DNA of 54,912 bases from Planctomycetota bacterium (GCA_016209495.1 JACQVX010000082.1:1-54912), one strand, 5' to 3'. Shown: positions 25,373 to 35,457, counted from the first letter of the stretch. The notes: generated by a model not told the origin, from the letters alone. Translations and numbers: made by a program.

Positions 25373-25972
25373 ATGGCAACCCAGCACCTGAGCGAAGAGT
25401 CCCTCCTCCTCTACAGCATGCGCCTCGACCTGCTGAAGGCCGCAGAACGCCGGGGCGACGGGGGGCGCAACCCCGCCCTGCACACCGCCGAGGAGGTGGC
25501 GGCCATCCGGCTGCACCTGCGCACCTGCCCCGACTGCGTGATGCGGCTCGACCGCCACCTCATGCTGAAGTTCCCCATGCCTGGCGAGCCCCTCTGGGAG
25601 CAGGACGAGGCGGAGGACATCGAGGAGCAGACTCCGGGCGTCCCTCCTCACGCCCTGCAGCGGGCCGCCGCCGAGACCGCCCTCGACGTAGGGGAGGAGG
25701 TGACGGCCGACCGGACCGACCCCTTCGTCACGCTGGGCGGCGTGGAGTTCGGCCGCTTCCGGCAGCGACGCACTCGCTTCGTCGTCTACGACGAGGGCTA
25801 CGCCGGCCGCACGATCCGGGTCACCGCGCCGGCCGAAGAACCCATCGCTTGCGCTGTCGACCGCTTCCTGCGCTTCGACCTCAGCGAGCCCGAGGCCGTG
25901 CGTTTCGAGCGGCTCGTCGAGGGCGGGGCGACCCTCACCGTCGAGTTCCCGGGCCGAGAGCACCTCGACTAG
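25373..25972 (+). CDS. Zinc-binding anti-sigma factor
   Basis: The 199-residue protein begins LSEESLLLYSMRLDLL. It carries the zinc anti-sigma motif HxxxCxxC at about 48-55 (HLRTCPDC), which clamps ECF sigma factors. I see no transmembrane helix, so it is a cytoplasmic anti-sigma. The C-terminal region (about 110-199, including FGRFRQRRTRFVVYDEG) is an unrecognised beta-rich domain that may sense a signal or be bound by the nearby kinase. I chose the ATG at 25373 for its GGAGG site; an in-frame GTG at 25346 is possible. The sigma gene follows 96 bp downstream. Confidence 0.75.
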   Translation: MATQHLSEESLLLYSMRLDLLKAAERRGDGGRNPALHTAEEVAAIRLHLRTCPDCVMRLDRHLMLKFPMPGEPLWEQDEAEDIEEQTPGVPPHALQRAAAETALDVGEEVTADRTDPFVTLGGVEFGRFRQRRTRFVVYDEGYAGRTIRVTAPAEEPIACAVDRFLRFDLSEPEAVRFERLVEGGATLTVEFPGREHLD

Positions 25973-26068
25973 ACCGTAGCGGGCGCCGCATGCACGGTGC
26001 CCCTCGACACCAGCGGACACCAGTCGCACGACCATCGCGGTGGTGCCGCCAGGGGGGAGACGCATAAG

Positions 26069-26920
26069 ATGATCGTGACGATGACCGAACTGCCCGAGAC
26101 CGACGAGCTGATGGGAGACCCCCTCTTCGTCGCCTATCGGGACATCCACGACAGCCTGCGCGGCATGTTCGCAAAGGAGGTCGGCGTCTACATGGTGGAC
26201 GACCTGATCCAGGACACCTGGGTCCGCGTGCAAGAGAGCCGGGGGAACTGGGACCCGGAGCGTCCTCCCCACCCCTGGATTCGCGGCATCGCCCGCAACC
26301 TCCTCCACGAGTTCATCGAGACGGAACACGTCCGCGGTTCGATCCACGAGCGGGAGTTCTCCCGGCGGCTGGGCCAGGAAGGCGCCGACGGGGCGCCCCT
26401 GCGCATGCTGCGCGCCGGCGGCATCGTCGAGGATGTGGACGAAGAGCTCCCCTGTGCCCCCTTGGATCGACGCGAGCAGGTGGAGATCCTATGGAGCTGC
26501 CTGCGGGAGGTCTCCAATCGCCGCGTCCCCTACCGGACCGCCCTGGCCCTCTTCATGGGCCGCATCCCCTACCTGCGCATCGCCCGCTACATCGGACGCG
26601 ACCTGCACCACACCCACCGGGTCGTGGACCGCGGCCGCGTCAAGCTCGATGACCTGGTGGAGAAACACCAGCAGGACTGGGACCGGCGCTCTGACCACGC
26701 CCGGTCTTCCTGGTCCCCTGAGAAGATGGACGCCGTGCGCAAGTGCTGGGACTGGATCAGCACCCTGCCGCCCGATTGCGACCTGCCCGTGAAGCTTGCT
26801 CTCTTCGGCATGCTGGACTGGGACACGATCCAGGCGCTCGGCGTCACCCTCCCGGCCATGATCCGTCGCCGCGCCGAGGGCTTCGACCGCGCCCTCGTCC
26901 GGGCAGGCTGGTCTGGGTAG
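26069..26920 (+). CDS. ECF-type RNA polymerase sigma factor
   Basis: The sigma2 region is clear at about residues 40-80 (DDLIQDTWVRVQE, then PHPWIRGIARNLLHEFIE), which binds core polymerase and the -10 element. A sigma4-like helix-turn-helix follows at about 155-195 (RIPYLRIARYIGRDL, HHTHRVVDRGRVKL). The protein is 283 residues against about 180-200 for a typical ECF factor. An extra C-terminal segment (about 225-283, LPVKLALFGMLDWDTIQALG) resembles a second sigma4-type helix pair. The ATG at 26069 has a GGGGGAG site. It follows the anti-sigma gene and probably reads the three TTGTCC motifs. Confidence 0.8.
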   Translation: MIVTMTELPETDELMGDPLFVAYRDIHDSLRGMFAKEVGVYMVDDLIQDTWVRVQESRGNWDPERPPHPWIRGIARNLLHEFIETEHVRGSIHEREFSRRLGQEGADGAPLRMLRAGGIVEDVDEELPCAPLDRREQVEILWSCLREVSNRRVPYRTALALFMGRIPYLRIARYIGRDLHHTHRVVDRGRVKLDDLVEKHQQDWDRRSDHARSSWSPEKMDAVRKCWDWISTLPPDCDLPVKLALFGMLDWDTIQALGVTLPAMIRRRAEGFDRALVRAGWSG

Positions 26921-26983
26921 GCCAATCTCCCTGTCCAAGTTTCCGATGGCCTCCCGCCGGCCCGGACCCGTCAGCAGCGGCCT

Positions 26984-29900
26984 TCACCTCTCGCGCTCTG
27001 CCTCGCGCACGTCGGGCGCGGACCCTGCAGCTTCATGACGGAGGCCGGCGGGCTCGGCCCCGGGCCACCGCGGTCCCTCCGCGCCCAGCCACACCAGGTC
27101 CTGCACCAGTTGCGGCCGCCAGGCCTCCTCGACCAGCTCCAGGCCGCTCTCCTGGAGGGCCTCTTCCCAGAGCCGTTGGCGCGGGGTGTCGAGGACCGCC
27201 AGGTCGTAGAGGCGCAGGGTGCGGTCTTCACCGCCGGTGGCCAGCCACCTCCCGTCGGGGGAGAAGCTCGCCGCGCGCAGCTTGCCGGAGGCATCGTCCA
27301 GGACGCCCACGCCCTGCGCCAAGGCGAGGTCCCAGAGGACCGCCGTGCCGTCGGCGCCCGTCGAGCACAGCAGGCGCCCGCGGGGGTCGAAGGCCAGCGC
27401 CAGGACGTTGACCGCGTGGGCCGCGGGGAGCTCGAGCCCCTCGGTGGCCCCGACACGCCCCAGGCGCAGGTGGCCGTCGTCGTGGCCCAACGCCCAGCGC
27501 TCCCGCTCCGGATCGAAGGCCGCGGCGCTCAGCCTGTCGTGCCCGGCGGGGAGACGCGCCAAGAGACCGGGTCCCGGAAGCCGGGAGAGGTAGGCCTCCG
27601 TCTGGCCGCCGAGCACCCAGAAACCTTCCTGCGGCCGCTCTGCGGGCTCCAGGCACTGGTAGGGCCAGCCCTCCGCGGGCAAGGGTTCGGCGGCCGGCGG
27701 CCAGCCCGCCCCGGCCCGCCAGGTGCGCAGCCGGCGGTCGTCGCAGGCCGCCGCCAGGATACCTCCGTCGCGGCTCCAGGCCACCCCGAAGACGGCCCTG
27801 TCGCCGCCGGCCGGCAGGATGGTCTGGGCGCCCTCGCCCTCCAGGGGCGCGACCACCACCCGGGGGCCGTGCTGGGTCCACGCCAGGTGGCGCCCGTCCG
27901 GCGAGAAGGCCAGGTCGAGCACCGCCGAGCCCGATGCGGCGAACCAGCGCGCATGGCCCTCCAGGTCCTGCACGCGCACCTCGCCCGAATTGGAGGCCGA
28001 GGCCAGGCGGGTGCCCGACGGGTCGAAGGCCAGCGTGCTGATGGCGAAGAGGTGCCCCGCGTAGGCGCGCGGGCCACGAGCGCCCTCCAGCCCCCAGACC
28101 CGCATCGTCCGGTCGTCGCTGCCGCTGGCCAGGCGCCGGCCCTCGGGGTCGAAGGCCAGGCAGGTCACCGGCCGGCGGTGGGCCAGGATGACCTGGCGCA
28201 GCTTCTCGGCCTTGATGTCCCAGATGGTGATGCGCCCGTCGTCGCACCCGACGGCCAGGCTGGCGCCGTCGGGGCTGAAGTCCAGGGCGCGCACGCTCGC
28301 CCCGTGGCCCGGTAGGCGCGCACGCAGCTTCCCGGAGGCGTCCCAGAGGCGCACGTTGCGGTCGGCGCCGCCGCTGGCCAGCAGCTTCCCGTCGCTGCGG
28401 TAGGCCAGGACGAAGGTCTCCGCCAGCCCGTCTTCGAGCGTGGCGCGCCGGGTGCGCTTCTCGAGATCCCAGACGTAGATCTGCCTGTCGCCGGCCGCCA
28501 CCGCCAGGCTGCGCCCGCTGGGGCTGAAGGCCATTCGCCGCACCCCCAGGAGGTGGCCGTCTAGGTTGCCCGCCGGCCGCAACCCGGGAAGCTCCCACAG
28601 GAGCACCCGCGGGTCGTCCTTGGAGCCGGCCGCCAACCACCGGCCGCCGGGCTCCAGGGCGACCTCGGTGGCGGTAGCGAAGGGCAGCGGGATGGACTCC
28701 GTGGTGCCGGCTTGTCGGTCTTGGTATTGGAGCAGTCCGCCATCTCCGATCGGACGGACCCCCCGTTGGAGGTCCGGGCTGATGTCCCAGTCTCGTATGT
28801 GACTCGGCCTAGGCGAGCCATACGTGGGCAGCTCCGGGATTGCCGCACCGCCCAGGCGCCAGCGCAGGGGCAACTGGTCGCCGCCCACGCTCGCGATCTC
28901 GTCCTGGCCGCACCAGACCAGGCGGCGCAGGCCGAAGGGGTGCCCGGCGCCCCAGGCCAGGGGCCGGCGCGCCTTGAGGTCCCACAGGGCCAGGCCGCCC
29001 TCCCCGTAGGCCAGGGCCAGCCGTTGCGGTTGTGCCGGGTCGAAGGCCAGGGCGCGCACCGGCACGGGCGCGACCTGCAGCGCCTCGACCTCGCCGCCGC
29101 CGGAAGCGCCCAGGAGCAACTGGCCAAGGTTGTCGCCCGCCGCCCAGCGGGCCCCGTCGGGCGAGAAGGCCACGCAATTCAGGCCATGCGGGTGATCTCG
29201 GATCAACACTTCCACGCCGCGGTCCAGGTCGTGGATCACCAGCGAAGTGCGGCCGACGATGGCCGCCAGGCGGCGTCCGCCGGGATCGAAGGCGAGCACC
29301 CAACTGTCGGGCTTGAACCCCACGCCGACCGGCAGCTCCCCACGCGGCCGTCCCTCGGAGGTCCAGAGCCTCACGGGTCCATGATAGCCTGTGGTGGCCA
29401 GGAGGGTGCCCGACGGGTCCAGGGCCAGGGCACTGATGTAAGGGTCTGTTCCGTCGTCCCGGAAGTCCACCTGTATCACGCGGTCGAACGTGCCGGTGCG
29501 GGGGTCGCGCAGGCGCACCCGGCCGTGCCGCAACGCGACCGCCAGGGGGTCGCCGTCGGGCCCCAGGGCGAGCAGGCCCATGGCCGGCTCGGCCTGCTCG
29601 CCGAGGTCGATGGGCGGGCGCGGCGCCCAGGTGGGCACGTCCCAGCCGCGAAGCACGTTGTCGTTGCCCGCCGTCCAGAGCCGATCACCGGCGGCCGCGA
29701 AGGCGATCCCACTGTTGCCCCCTGCCGATGTGGCCAGGCCCACCACGCGCCGCATGTCGCGCAGCCCGTAGACGGTCACCTCCTTGGAATTGGCGCTGAC
29801 CGCCAGCCAGCGCCCATCGGGGCTGGCGGCCAGACTGACGAGCTGCTCGCCGGGGCCCGTGGAGAAGATCAGCCGCGGGGCCTGGTCGCGCGCCCGGCCC

Positions 29901-31186
29901 AGGAGCCAGCGCGTGCGCAGGTCTTCCTCGACCTGCAGGGCCTGCGCCAGGGTGGCCCAGGCCTCCTGCGCGCGGCTCTGGCCCAGCAGCAGCTCTCCGC
30001 GCTCCCGCAGGGCGCGCGCCAGGGAGGCCTGCGCCCTTTCGGCCGAGGCGCGTGCCTGGCCCTCGGCCGTGCGCGCTACGCCCTCGGCCCTGCGCGCCGC
30101 GCGGCCCTCGGCCAGGACCCGGACAAAGGCCACCGTGATCACCGCCGCCAAGAGGAGCGCGGCGCCGGCCGCCACGACCACCGGGGCGCGGTGGCGGCGA
30201 GCGAACTTCAGGGCGCGCTCCAGGGGGCCGGCCGGGCGCGCCGCGATGGGGCGAGCGTCGCGGCGGCGGCGCAGGTCCTCCAGCAGGGCGCCCGCGTCCA
30301 GGTAGCGCTGCTTGGGGTCCTTTTCCAGGCACTTCAGGCAGATGGTCTCCAGGTCGCGATCCACCTCGCCGTTGAGCAGCCGCGGGCTGACCGGGTCGCG
30401 ATCCAGGCACTGCCTCCTGACGGAGGCTAGCGTGGCCCCCACGAAGGGCGGGGCCGAGGTGAGCGCCTCGTAGAGGACGGCCCCCAGGGCGTAGACGTCG
30501 CTGGCCGGCCCGATCGCCTCCAGCTCGCCCTCCCACTGCTCGGGGGGCATGTAGTAGGGCGTGCCCAGGCCCTGCCCACTCTGGGTCAACCCGCCCTGGG
30601 CCGTCAGGTCCCTCGCCAGGCCGAAGTCCATCACCACCGGGCGGTCCCCCTCCTGGACGATGACGTTGGCGGGCTTCAGGTCGCGGTGCACCACGCCGTG
30701 GGTGTGGGCGTGGGCGACGGCCTCCGCCACGGCCTCGATCAGGGCCAGGACCCGCGGCAGCGGCAGCTCCCCGGACCGGATCAGCTCAGCCAGGGTCTTG
30801 CCCGCCACCAGGTCCATGGTGAAGTAGTGCAGCTCGCCGTCCTGGCCCACCTCGTGGACGGCGACGATCCCGGGGTGGCGCAGGCCCGCCACCATGCGCG
30901 CCTCGCGCCGGAAGCGCTCCACCTCGGCGGCGCTGGCCCAGGCCTCGGCCGTGATCACCTTAAGGGCCACGCGGCGATCCAGTCCGGCCTGGCGGGCGGC
31001 GTAGACCGTCCCCATGGCGCCCCGGCCCAGCTCGCCCTCGATCAGGTAGTTGCCTATGCGCTGCGGCCCGGCCGTAGCGGGCCGCTCCCCGGCGGCCCTG
31101 CCGCCTGGCGGCGCGGTGCGCGTCGCGCCCGCCTCGAGGCCGTCGTCCTGCGGGTCGTCTGGAGAGCTCATGCCCATGGCCGCCAT
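26984..31186 (-). CDS. Membrane Ser/Thr protein kinase with WD40 beta-propellers
   Basis: The 1400-residue protein starts with a Hanks-type kinase (about 45-310): glycine loop GELGRGAMG, Lys76 in VALKVI, catalytic HRD at 167-169, DFG at 187-189 and activation segment GTPYYMPPEQ. One transmembrane helix (about 335-357) and a helical linker follow. About 950 residues of WD40 repeats then make at least two propellers, for example FSPDGASLAVGCDDGRITIW and FDPEGRRLASGSDDRTMRVW. The start is uncertain (ATG at 31186, 31177 or 31171). It is convergent with the sigma gene. Kinase-WD40 receptors are known partners of ECF sigma factors in some phyla, so it may supply the signal; this is inference. Confidence 0.88.
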   Translation of the reverse strand: MAAMGMSSPDDPQDDGLEAGATRTAPPGGRAAGERPATAGPQRIGNYLIEGELGRGAMGTVYAARQAGLDRRVALKVITAEAWASAAEVERFRREARMVAGLRHPGIVAVHEVGQDGELHYFTMDLVAGKTLAELIRSGELPLPRVLALIEAVAEAVAHAHTHGVVHRDLKPANVIVQEGDRPVVMDFGLARDLTAQGGLTQSGQGLGTPYYMPPEQWEGELEAIGPASDVYALGAVLYEALTSAPPFVGATLASVRRQCLDRDPVSPRLLNGEVDRDLETICLKCLEKDPKQRYLDAGALLEDLRRRRDARPIAARPAGPLERALKFARRHRAPVVVAAGAALLLAAVITVAFVRVLAEGRAARRAEGVARTAEGQARASAERAQASLARALRERGELLLGQSRAQEAWATLAQALQVEEDLRTRWLLGRARDQAPRLIFSTGPGEQLVSLAASPDGRWLAVSANSKEVTVYGLRDMRRVVGLATSAGGNSGIAFAAAGDRLWTAGNDNVLRGWDVPTWAPRPPIDLGEQAEPAMGLLALGPDGDPLAVALRHGRVRLRDPRTGTFDRVIQVDFRDDGTDPYISALALDPSGTLLATTGYHGPVRLWTSEGRPRGELPVGVGFKPDSWVLAFDPGGRRLAAIVGRTSLVIHDLDRGVEVLIRDHPHGLNCVAFSPDGARWAAGDNLGQLLLGASGGGEVEALQVAPVPVRALAFDPAQPQRLALAYGEGGLALWDLKARRPLAWGAGHPFGLRRLVWCGQDEIASVGGDQLPLRWRLGGAAIPELPTYGSPRPSHIRDWDISPDLQRGVRPIGDGGLLQYQDRQAGTTESIPLPFATATEVALEPGGRWLAAGSKDDPRVLLWELPGLRPAGNLDGHLLGVRRMAFSPSGRSLAVAAGDRQIYVWDLEKRTRRATLEDGLAETFVLAYRSDGKLLASGGADRNVRLWDASGKLRARLPGHGASVRALDFSPDGASLAVGCDDGRITIWDIKAEKLRQVILAHRRPVTCLAFDPEGRRLASGSDDRTMRVWGLEGARGPRAYAGHLFAISTLAFDPSGTRLASASNSGEVRVQDLEGHARWFAASGSAVLDLAFSPDGRHLAWTQHGPRVVVAPLEGEGAQTILPAGGDRAVFGVAWSRDGGILAAACDDRRLRTWRAGAGWPPAAEPLPAEGWPYQCLEPAERPQEGFWVLGGQTEAYLSRLPGPGLLARLPAGHDRLSAAAFDPERERWALGHDDGHLRLGRVGATEGLELPAAHAVNVLALAFDPRGRLLCSTGADGTAVLWDLALAQGVGVLDDASGKLRAASFSPDGRWLATGGEDRTLRLYDLAVLDTPRQRLWEEALQESGLELVEEAWRPQLVQDLVWLGAEGPRWPGAEPAGLRHEAAGSAPDVREAERER

Positions 31187-31247
31187 GATAGTCGCAGGAG
31201 GCGGGCCTGCGCGCGGCGCCCCCGGCATGGGACCGGGCCGGCTTCGC

Positions 31248-31504
31248 TGGCCACTTCGCCGCATCGAAGAGGCCACGGGCGTGCGTCGGGAGACGGCCAG
31301 CGCCTATCTGATGGCGACGGGGATCCCCATGCGTCTGCCGGGCGGTTGGGGGCGGTCCTGGAGCTGTCTCTGGGCCACAGGGCGCAGGTGGACTACGGCA
31401 CGGGGCCCATGGTGCGCCACCCCAAGACTGGCAAGTACCGCCGCACGCGCCTCTTCGTGCTGACCCTGGGCTACAGTCGCAAGTGCGTGCGCTTGCTCAC
31501 CTGA
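31248..31504 (+). pseudogene. IS21-family transposase (istA) remnant
   Basis: Two fragments of an IstA-type transposase are visible. RRIEEATGVRRETASAYL is the N-terminal HTH, in one frame. AQVDYGTGPMVRHPKTGKYR plus the following LFVLTLGYSRK is the start of the DDE domain, in another. The region between them is missing, and a stop at 31502-31504 replaces the continuation. The copy is dead. It lies just upstream of rdrA and overlaps no intact gene. Confidence 0.72.
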
Positions 31505-31759
31505 CGTTCCAGTACCCAGCACGACGGACGCGGCGACGAGGGTCCCCTTCGCCTCGCATGCAATATCGAGGGCGGCCGCCGCCACGACGTCGACCTTCCG
31601 CATGACGCCCTCCGTCGCCTCGGCGATGAGTAGGACCGCATCCTCGCTCAGCGATGCCCCAAGCACGCCCCCCTCGACGCCGGACCGCACCCGCACTATC
31701 CTCTCGGCATGGGGCTCCACCGGGAAACGGTGCCCGTCCCCCTCGCCGCCCGTGCGCAT
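31505..31759 (-). pseudogene. Possible truncated hypothetical gene
   Basis: A minus-strand frame starting at the ATG at 31759 (MRTGGEGDGHRFPVEPHAER) reads GASLSEDAVLLIAEATEGVM and DVVAAAALDIACEAKGTLV, which look protein-like. It then runs into the IS21 remnant. I do not recognise it. It could be the 5' remnant of a gene broken by that insertion, or chance coding in GC-rich DNA. Confidence 0.3.
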
Positions 31760-31846
31760 GTAGGCGGCACGATCTGGCGCCTCACCACAGGGATCTGAGG
31801 CCCAGTCGTCCGAGGAACGGGTTCCTCCGGAGCGTGAGGGAATGGC

Positions 31847-34800
31847 ATGACGGACGACAGGTCGACGGATGGGCCGGCCCCGCAGGTCCGGATCGAGGCG
31901 AGGCCGCTCCGGGCGTCCGAGCTCACCAGGGGCCAGGCCAAGGTCATCCACGACGCCACCCGTTGGCTGGCTTCATTCTGCAGCGGGGCGCCGGCCGCGG
32001 ATGAAGCTAGCCGTCGTGAACTGGCCCCGGCGTTCCTGCCGCGCTTCGATGCGGAGCGACGTTCCAACGTCGTCCTGATCGATGGGGCACGGGGGAGCGG
32101 GAAGACGAGCGTCTTCCTCACCCTCCTCAGGCTGTGGGGCAGTTCGCTCCGGCTCTCGGGAGGGTCGCGTGGCACCCGGCCGGCGGAAGGGACCGGCTGG
32201 TTCTGCGAAGGCGATCCCCCCCCCGATGCGGACACCGCCAAGAACGTGGAGCTACTCCTCAAGATCCGGGATAGACAACCGCTCAAGGGGCAAGTCGTCC
32301 CGCTCCACCCCCTCGACCTCCAGCCGCTCCCACCCTCGACCTCGCTCCTGGCCTGGCTCGCCTCGCGGCTCCATGACGTGGTCGATTCGCTCGTGGGCGA
32401 GGAAGAGACGGGGACCGAGGGGTACGACCTCCAGGAGTCTCGTCCTTCCGCCTCGTTTCTCATGCGGGAACTCGCCTGCGAGGCGGCGTGGCGCCGGCTG
32501 ATTCGCGCCATTGCTGCCGGGTGGGACGGGAACATCGAGGACCGGAGGGGCAGGGTCGATCCCGAGGCCTACGCCGTCGAACGGGAGGACGCGGAACGGG
32601 CCCGGCTCCGGGTCCCGGAGTCGTGGCGGGTGTTCATCGACGACCTTCTCTCCGACCTGAGGGCGTGCTACGGCCTCGGACCGGATGGGCCGCTCCTCGT
32701 CCTCCCCATCGACGATGCCGACACCAATCCGGCGCGGTGCGTCGAGCTCCTGAACCTCGTCCGGACCCTGTGGCACGAGCGGGTCGTGTTCCTCCTCACG
32801 GGCGACAGCGACCTCTTCCGCGAGACCCTCCGGATGGACTGCCTGGGTGCCATCCAGCGGCCCCTCCGAGACCTGAAACGTCTCGGAGACGCGGTGACGG
32901 ACTTCAGTGCGGCCCCGGCGGTGGCCCGCGACCTCGCCGCGGCGATCTACGACAAGGTCGTACCGCCCGCCCACCGCTTCAGACTGGCCGGGCTGGATCC
33001 CGTGGAACGGGTGCACCTGCTCGAGACCACCCTCAAAAAGGTTCCGATCATGTTGCCTCCGGACGTCAAATCCCCCGAGACCCTCCTCGGCTACTTCGCC
33101 CTCCCCCTGGGTCCTGGAGGGGAGATGGTGCCCACCCAGGCGGCCGACGGCCTGCCGGAGACCATGCGCGAGATCCTCGATCTCCAGGGACAGGCATTCG
33201 GCGAGGGCAGTGCGGCCGCTCTGATCCTATTCCTTTGGCGGCGGGCTTTGGCGTCAGCCTGGTTGCATAACGCAGATCGGGGACGGATCTCTTACGCCCT
33301 GTCGTGCGACCCCCTCGGCCGTCTCCACTTCGACACGACGCAACTCGGGTCTGGGACAACCGTCAGGGGGTTATGGAACTTCTCGTATCCGAGCGATGGA
33401 ACGCGAACGATACTTGTCGGGAGGCGTACCGGGTTCACGCATTGCGTGCGTGGCCAGAAGGGCAGGGATGCGACCGAGGAGAAGTCTACTCGCTATCTTG
33501 ACAAGCATCTGAACGGGATCCTGATCGTCGCGACCGATCTCGTCGCGGACTCCGAGAAAGCTTCGTTCACCGGGGCGCCTCCAACGCCGCCTCCCTTCCA
33601 GAGTGGTCCCGTCGAATCGAGCGTCCTGGTGACGTGGCGCCGCGAGGATCCGTCGGGCGCAAGGGTCGCCCCGACGGTATTGGGGACTCGGTGGCCCGTG
33701 CCCCAATGGCACGCCTACCATGACTTCGTGCCTTTCGACCACGGCTGGGCGCAGGTGACCGATGGTTTCGCAGAGGATCTCGAGCTGCTTCGTCATCAGA
33801 CATTGAACGTCCCCCCTCGCGTCCTGGATAGCCTGGGACGAGGCTTTCTGGATCTCATCTGCAAGATCGCCGAATCCCGGAGCATCCCGGCCCTTTCTGA
33901 GGCAGGGCCAGTCGAGCCACCGGCGTGGTCGGAACTCGCTCGGCGGGTCGTCAAACTCTCGGCCACCATGCCGAACTCGGCCCGCGGCTTCATCAACCAG
34001 CACTGGGCGCGGGACCACGCCCTTCTACTCGCCACTCCGGAATCCGGTCTCCCCAACGAGTCGGCGAGCGAGTTCCTCCAGGCCGTCAAAGGGACGGCAG
34101 ATGAAGACACCTGGTCACTGATGTGCATTGGTGCAGGGCGTGCCCGTCGCGCCCGGATCATGCAGACCGTTCCGGGCATGTCGAACGAACGCGACGCCGA
34201 TGGGATATGTCGGGCCATCGACGACCAATTCGGCGGCGACATTGCCGAGTGGATCGAGGAGCGACCCCGCGAGCACGCAGATCTCCAGACCGCCCTTCGC
34301 AGCATCCAGGTCGTTCACCCGGAGGGTGCCTCGGCGAAGAGCCCCAACAACCTCCAAGCCTACCTGAAAGAGCTCGGCGGTCTGGCGGCCTTGCGGCGCC
34401 TCGAACCGGAGGAGGCGGCGGGGCTGGAGAGACTCGCGGCCGGGTTCCCGATTCCTGGAATGGCGGGGCTCTTCCTCGCCGAGGCATGGACCTTCCTGGT
34501 GGGGCGACGCAGTATGCAGCCGAAGGTGCGCGCAGCCCTGGCCTCCTACCTGACCTGGACGGAGGAGGCAGGCCTCCGGCTGAGCGGCGCGGAGCCCACC
34601 TTCGAGGGGGCGGAACCGGTCACGGTCGAGCTGGATGGCGATCGCGCGATGGTCCTCCCCAACCGCGCCTCGCTCCGAGCGGTCGGCCTCGCCGACCCGG
34701 TCTTGGAGGCCCTGTGGCTCCTCGCCCACGAAGTCCGTGCCGACGAGCACGATCTGGACGCCGGCAAGGAGCGACCGGCGGCACGGGTGTGGCTCAAACC

Positions 34801-35440
34801 GATCCGGTGCGTCTTCACCATCCGGGGTGATCGGATCGAGGTTCCCTGGCCGATGCCGGCTTGGCCCGCCGCACTGGATGCCGTCCTGGTCTTCCGAACG
34901 CTCGCCCCCCTACTCGAACAGGTCCGCGTCGCGGCCCCCGGGCTCAAACGCCTCACAGGTCCTCGTCGACAGGACATCGCCGATGGCGTGGCCTGGGCGG
35001 TGGTCAGGGCCATCACCTCCGTGTCCCTTGGGCGCGCGGTCGCCGGGCCGGACGACGTGATGATCGCCCCCCGGGACGTGAGGGGAAGCCTCGGGGCAGC
35101 GTACAAGGAGGTCACCCGATGGTCGGTGCAACAGGCGACCTCGGGGATGCGGATCGAGGCGATCAGGGACTGGCTGAGCCACGACTTCCCCCTCCTCGCG
35201 GCCCCCGAGTTCGGGCTCTCGCCCGGCCTCGCGAAGGCTATCCTCGACGCCTGGGGGCATGGGCCGGGGGAAATCGAAGGCCAAGAGGTGCAGCAGCGCA
35301 GGCTGCGCCGGTTCGAGAAGGCCCTGGGGGCCTCCGGCCGGGACCCTGGGAACGCCACGCAACTCCTAGCCGAGATCGATGCCAAGGCGCCCGACCACCC
35401 GTGGGTCGCGTGGTTCCACAGCCGGACCCGATCCCGCTAG
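31847..35440 (+). CDS. rdrA: RADAR anti-phage ATPase RdrA
   Basis: RdrA is the large P-loop ATPase of the RADAR defence system, which assembles with RdrB and triggers adenosine deamination in phage-infected cells. The 1197-residue product has a Walker A at 80-87 (GARGSGKT, Lys86) preceded by NVVLID, and a Walker B-like PIDDADTNP with Asp289/Asp290. VVFLLTGDSDLF follows as a sensor-like strand. The rest is an unannotated helical C-terminal region. It is longer than the RdrA proteins I know of (around 900 residues). Identification rests on the ATPase and the adjacent rdrB, 17 bp downstream. The ATG at 31847 has AGGGA upstream. Confidence 0.85.
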   Translation: MTDDRSTDGPAPQVRIEARPLRASELTRGQAKVIHDATRWLASFCSGAPAADEASRRELAPAFLPRFDAERRSNVVLIDGARGSGKTSVFLTLLRLWGSSLRLSGGSRGTRPAEGTGWFCEGDPPPDADTAKNVELLLKIRDRQPLKGQVVPLHPLDLQPLPPSTSLLAWLASRLHDVVDSLVGEEETGTEGYDLQESRPSASFLMRELACEAAWRRLIRAIAAGWDGNIEDRRGRVDPEAYAVEREDAERARLRVPESWRVFIDDLLSDLRACYGLGPDGPLLVLPIDDADTNPARCVELLNLVRTLWHERVVFLLTGDSDLFRETLRMDCLGAIQRPLRDLKRLGDAVTDFSAAPAVARDLAAAIYDKVVPPAHRFRLAGLDPVERVHLLETTLKKVPIMLPPDVKSPETLLGYFALPLGPGGEMVPTQAADGLPETMREILDLQGQAFGEGSAAALILFLWRRALASAWLHNADRGRISYALSCDPLGRLHFDTTQLGSGTTVRGLWNFSYPSDGTRTILVGRRTGFTHCVRGQKGRDATEEKSTRYLDKHLNGILIVATDLVADSEKASFTGAPPTPPPFQSGPVESSVLVTWRREDPSGARVAPTVLGTRWPVPQWHAYHDFVPFDHGWAQVTDGFAEDLELLRHQTLNVPPRVLDSLGRGFLDLICKIAESRSIPALSEAGPVEPPAWSELARRVVKLSATMPNSARGFINQHWARDHALLLATPESGLPNESASEFLQAVKGTADEDTWSLMCIGAGRARRARIMQTVPGMSNERDADGICRAIDDQFGGDIAEWIEERPREHADLQTALRSIQVVHPEGASAKSPNNLQAYLKELGGLAALRRLEPEEAAGLERLAAGFPIPGMAGLFLAEAWTFLVGRRSMQPKVRAALASYLTWTEEAGLRLSGAEPTFEGAEPVTVELDGDRAMVLPNRASLRAVGLADPVLEALWLLAHEVRADEHDLDAGKERPAARVWLKPIRCVFTIRGDRIEVPWPMPAWPAALDAVLVFRTLAPLLEQVRVAAPGLKRLTGPRRQDIADGVAWAVVRAITSVSLGRAVAGPDDVMIAPRDVRGSLGAAYKEVTRWSVQQATSGMRIEAIRDWLSHDFPLLAAPEFGLSPGLAKAILDAWGHGPGEIEGQEVQQRRLRRFEKALGASGRDPGNATQLLAEIDAKAPDHPWVAWFHSRTRSR

Positions 35441-35457
35441 CGAGGACGGCCCACCCG

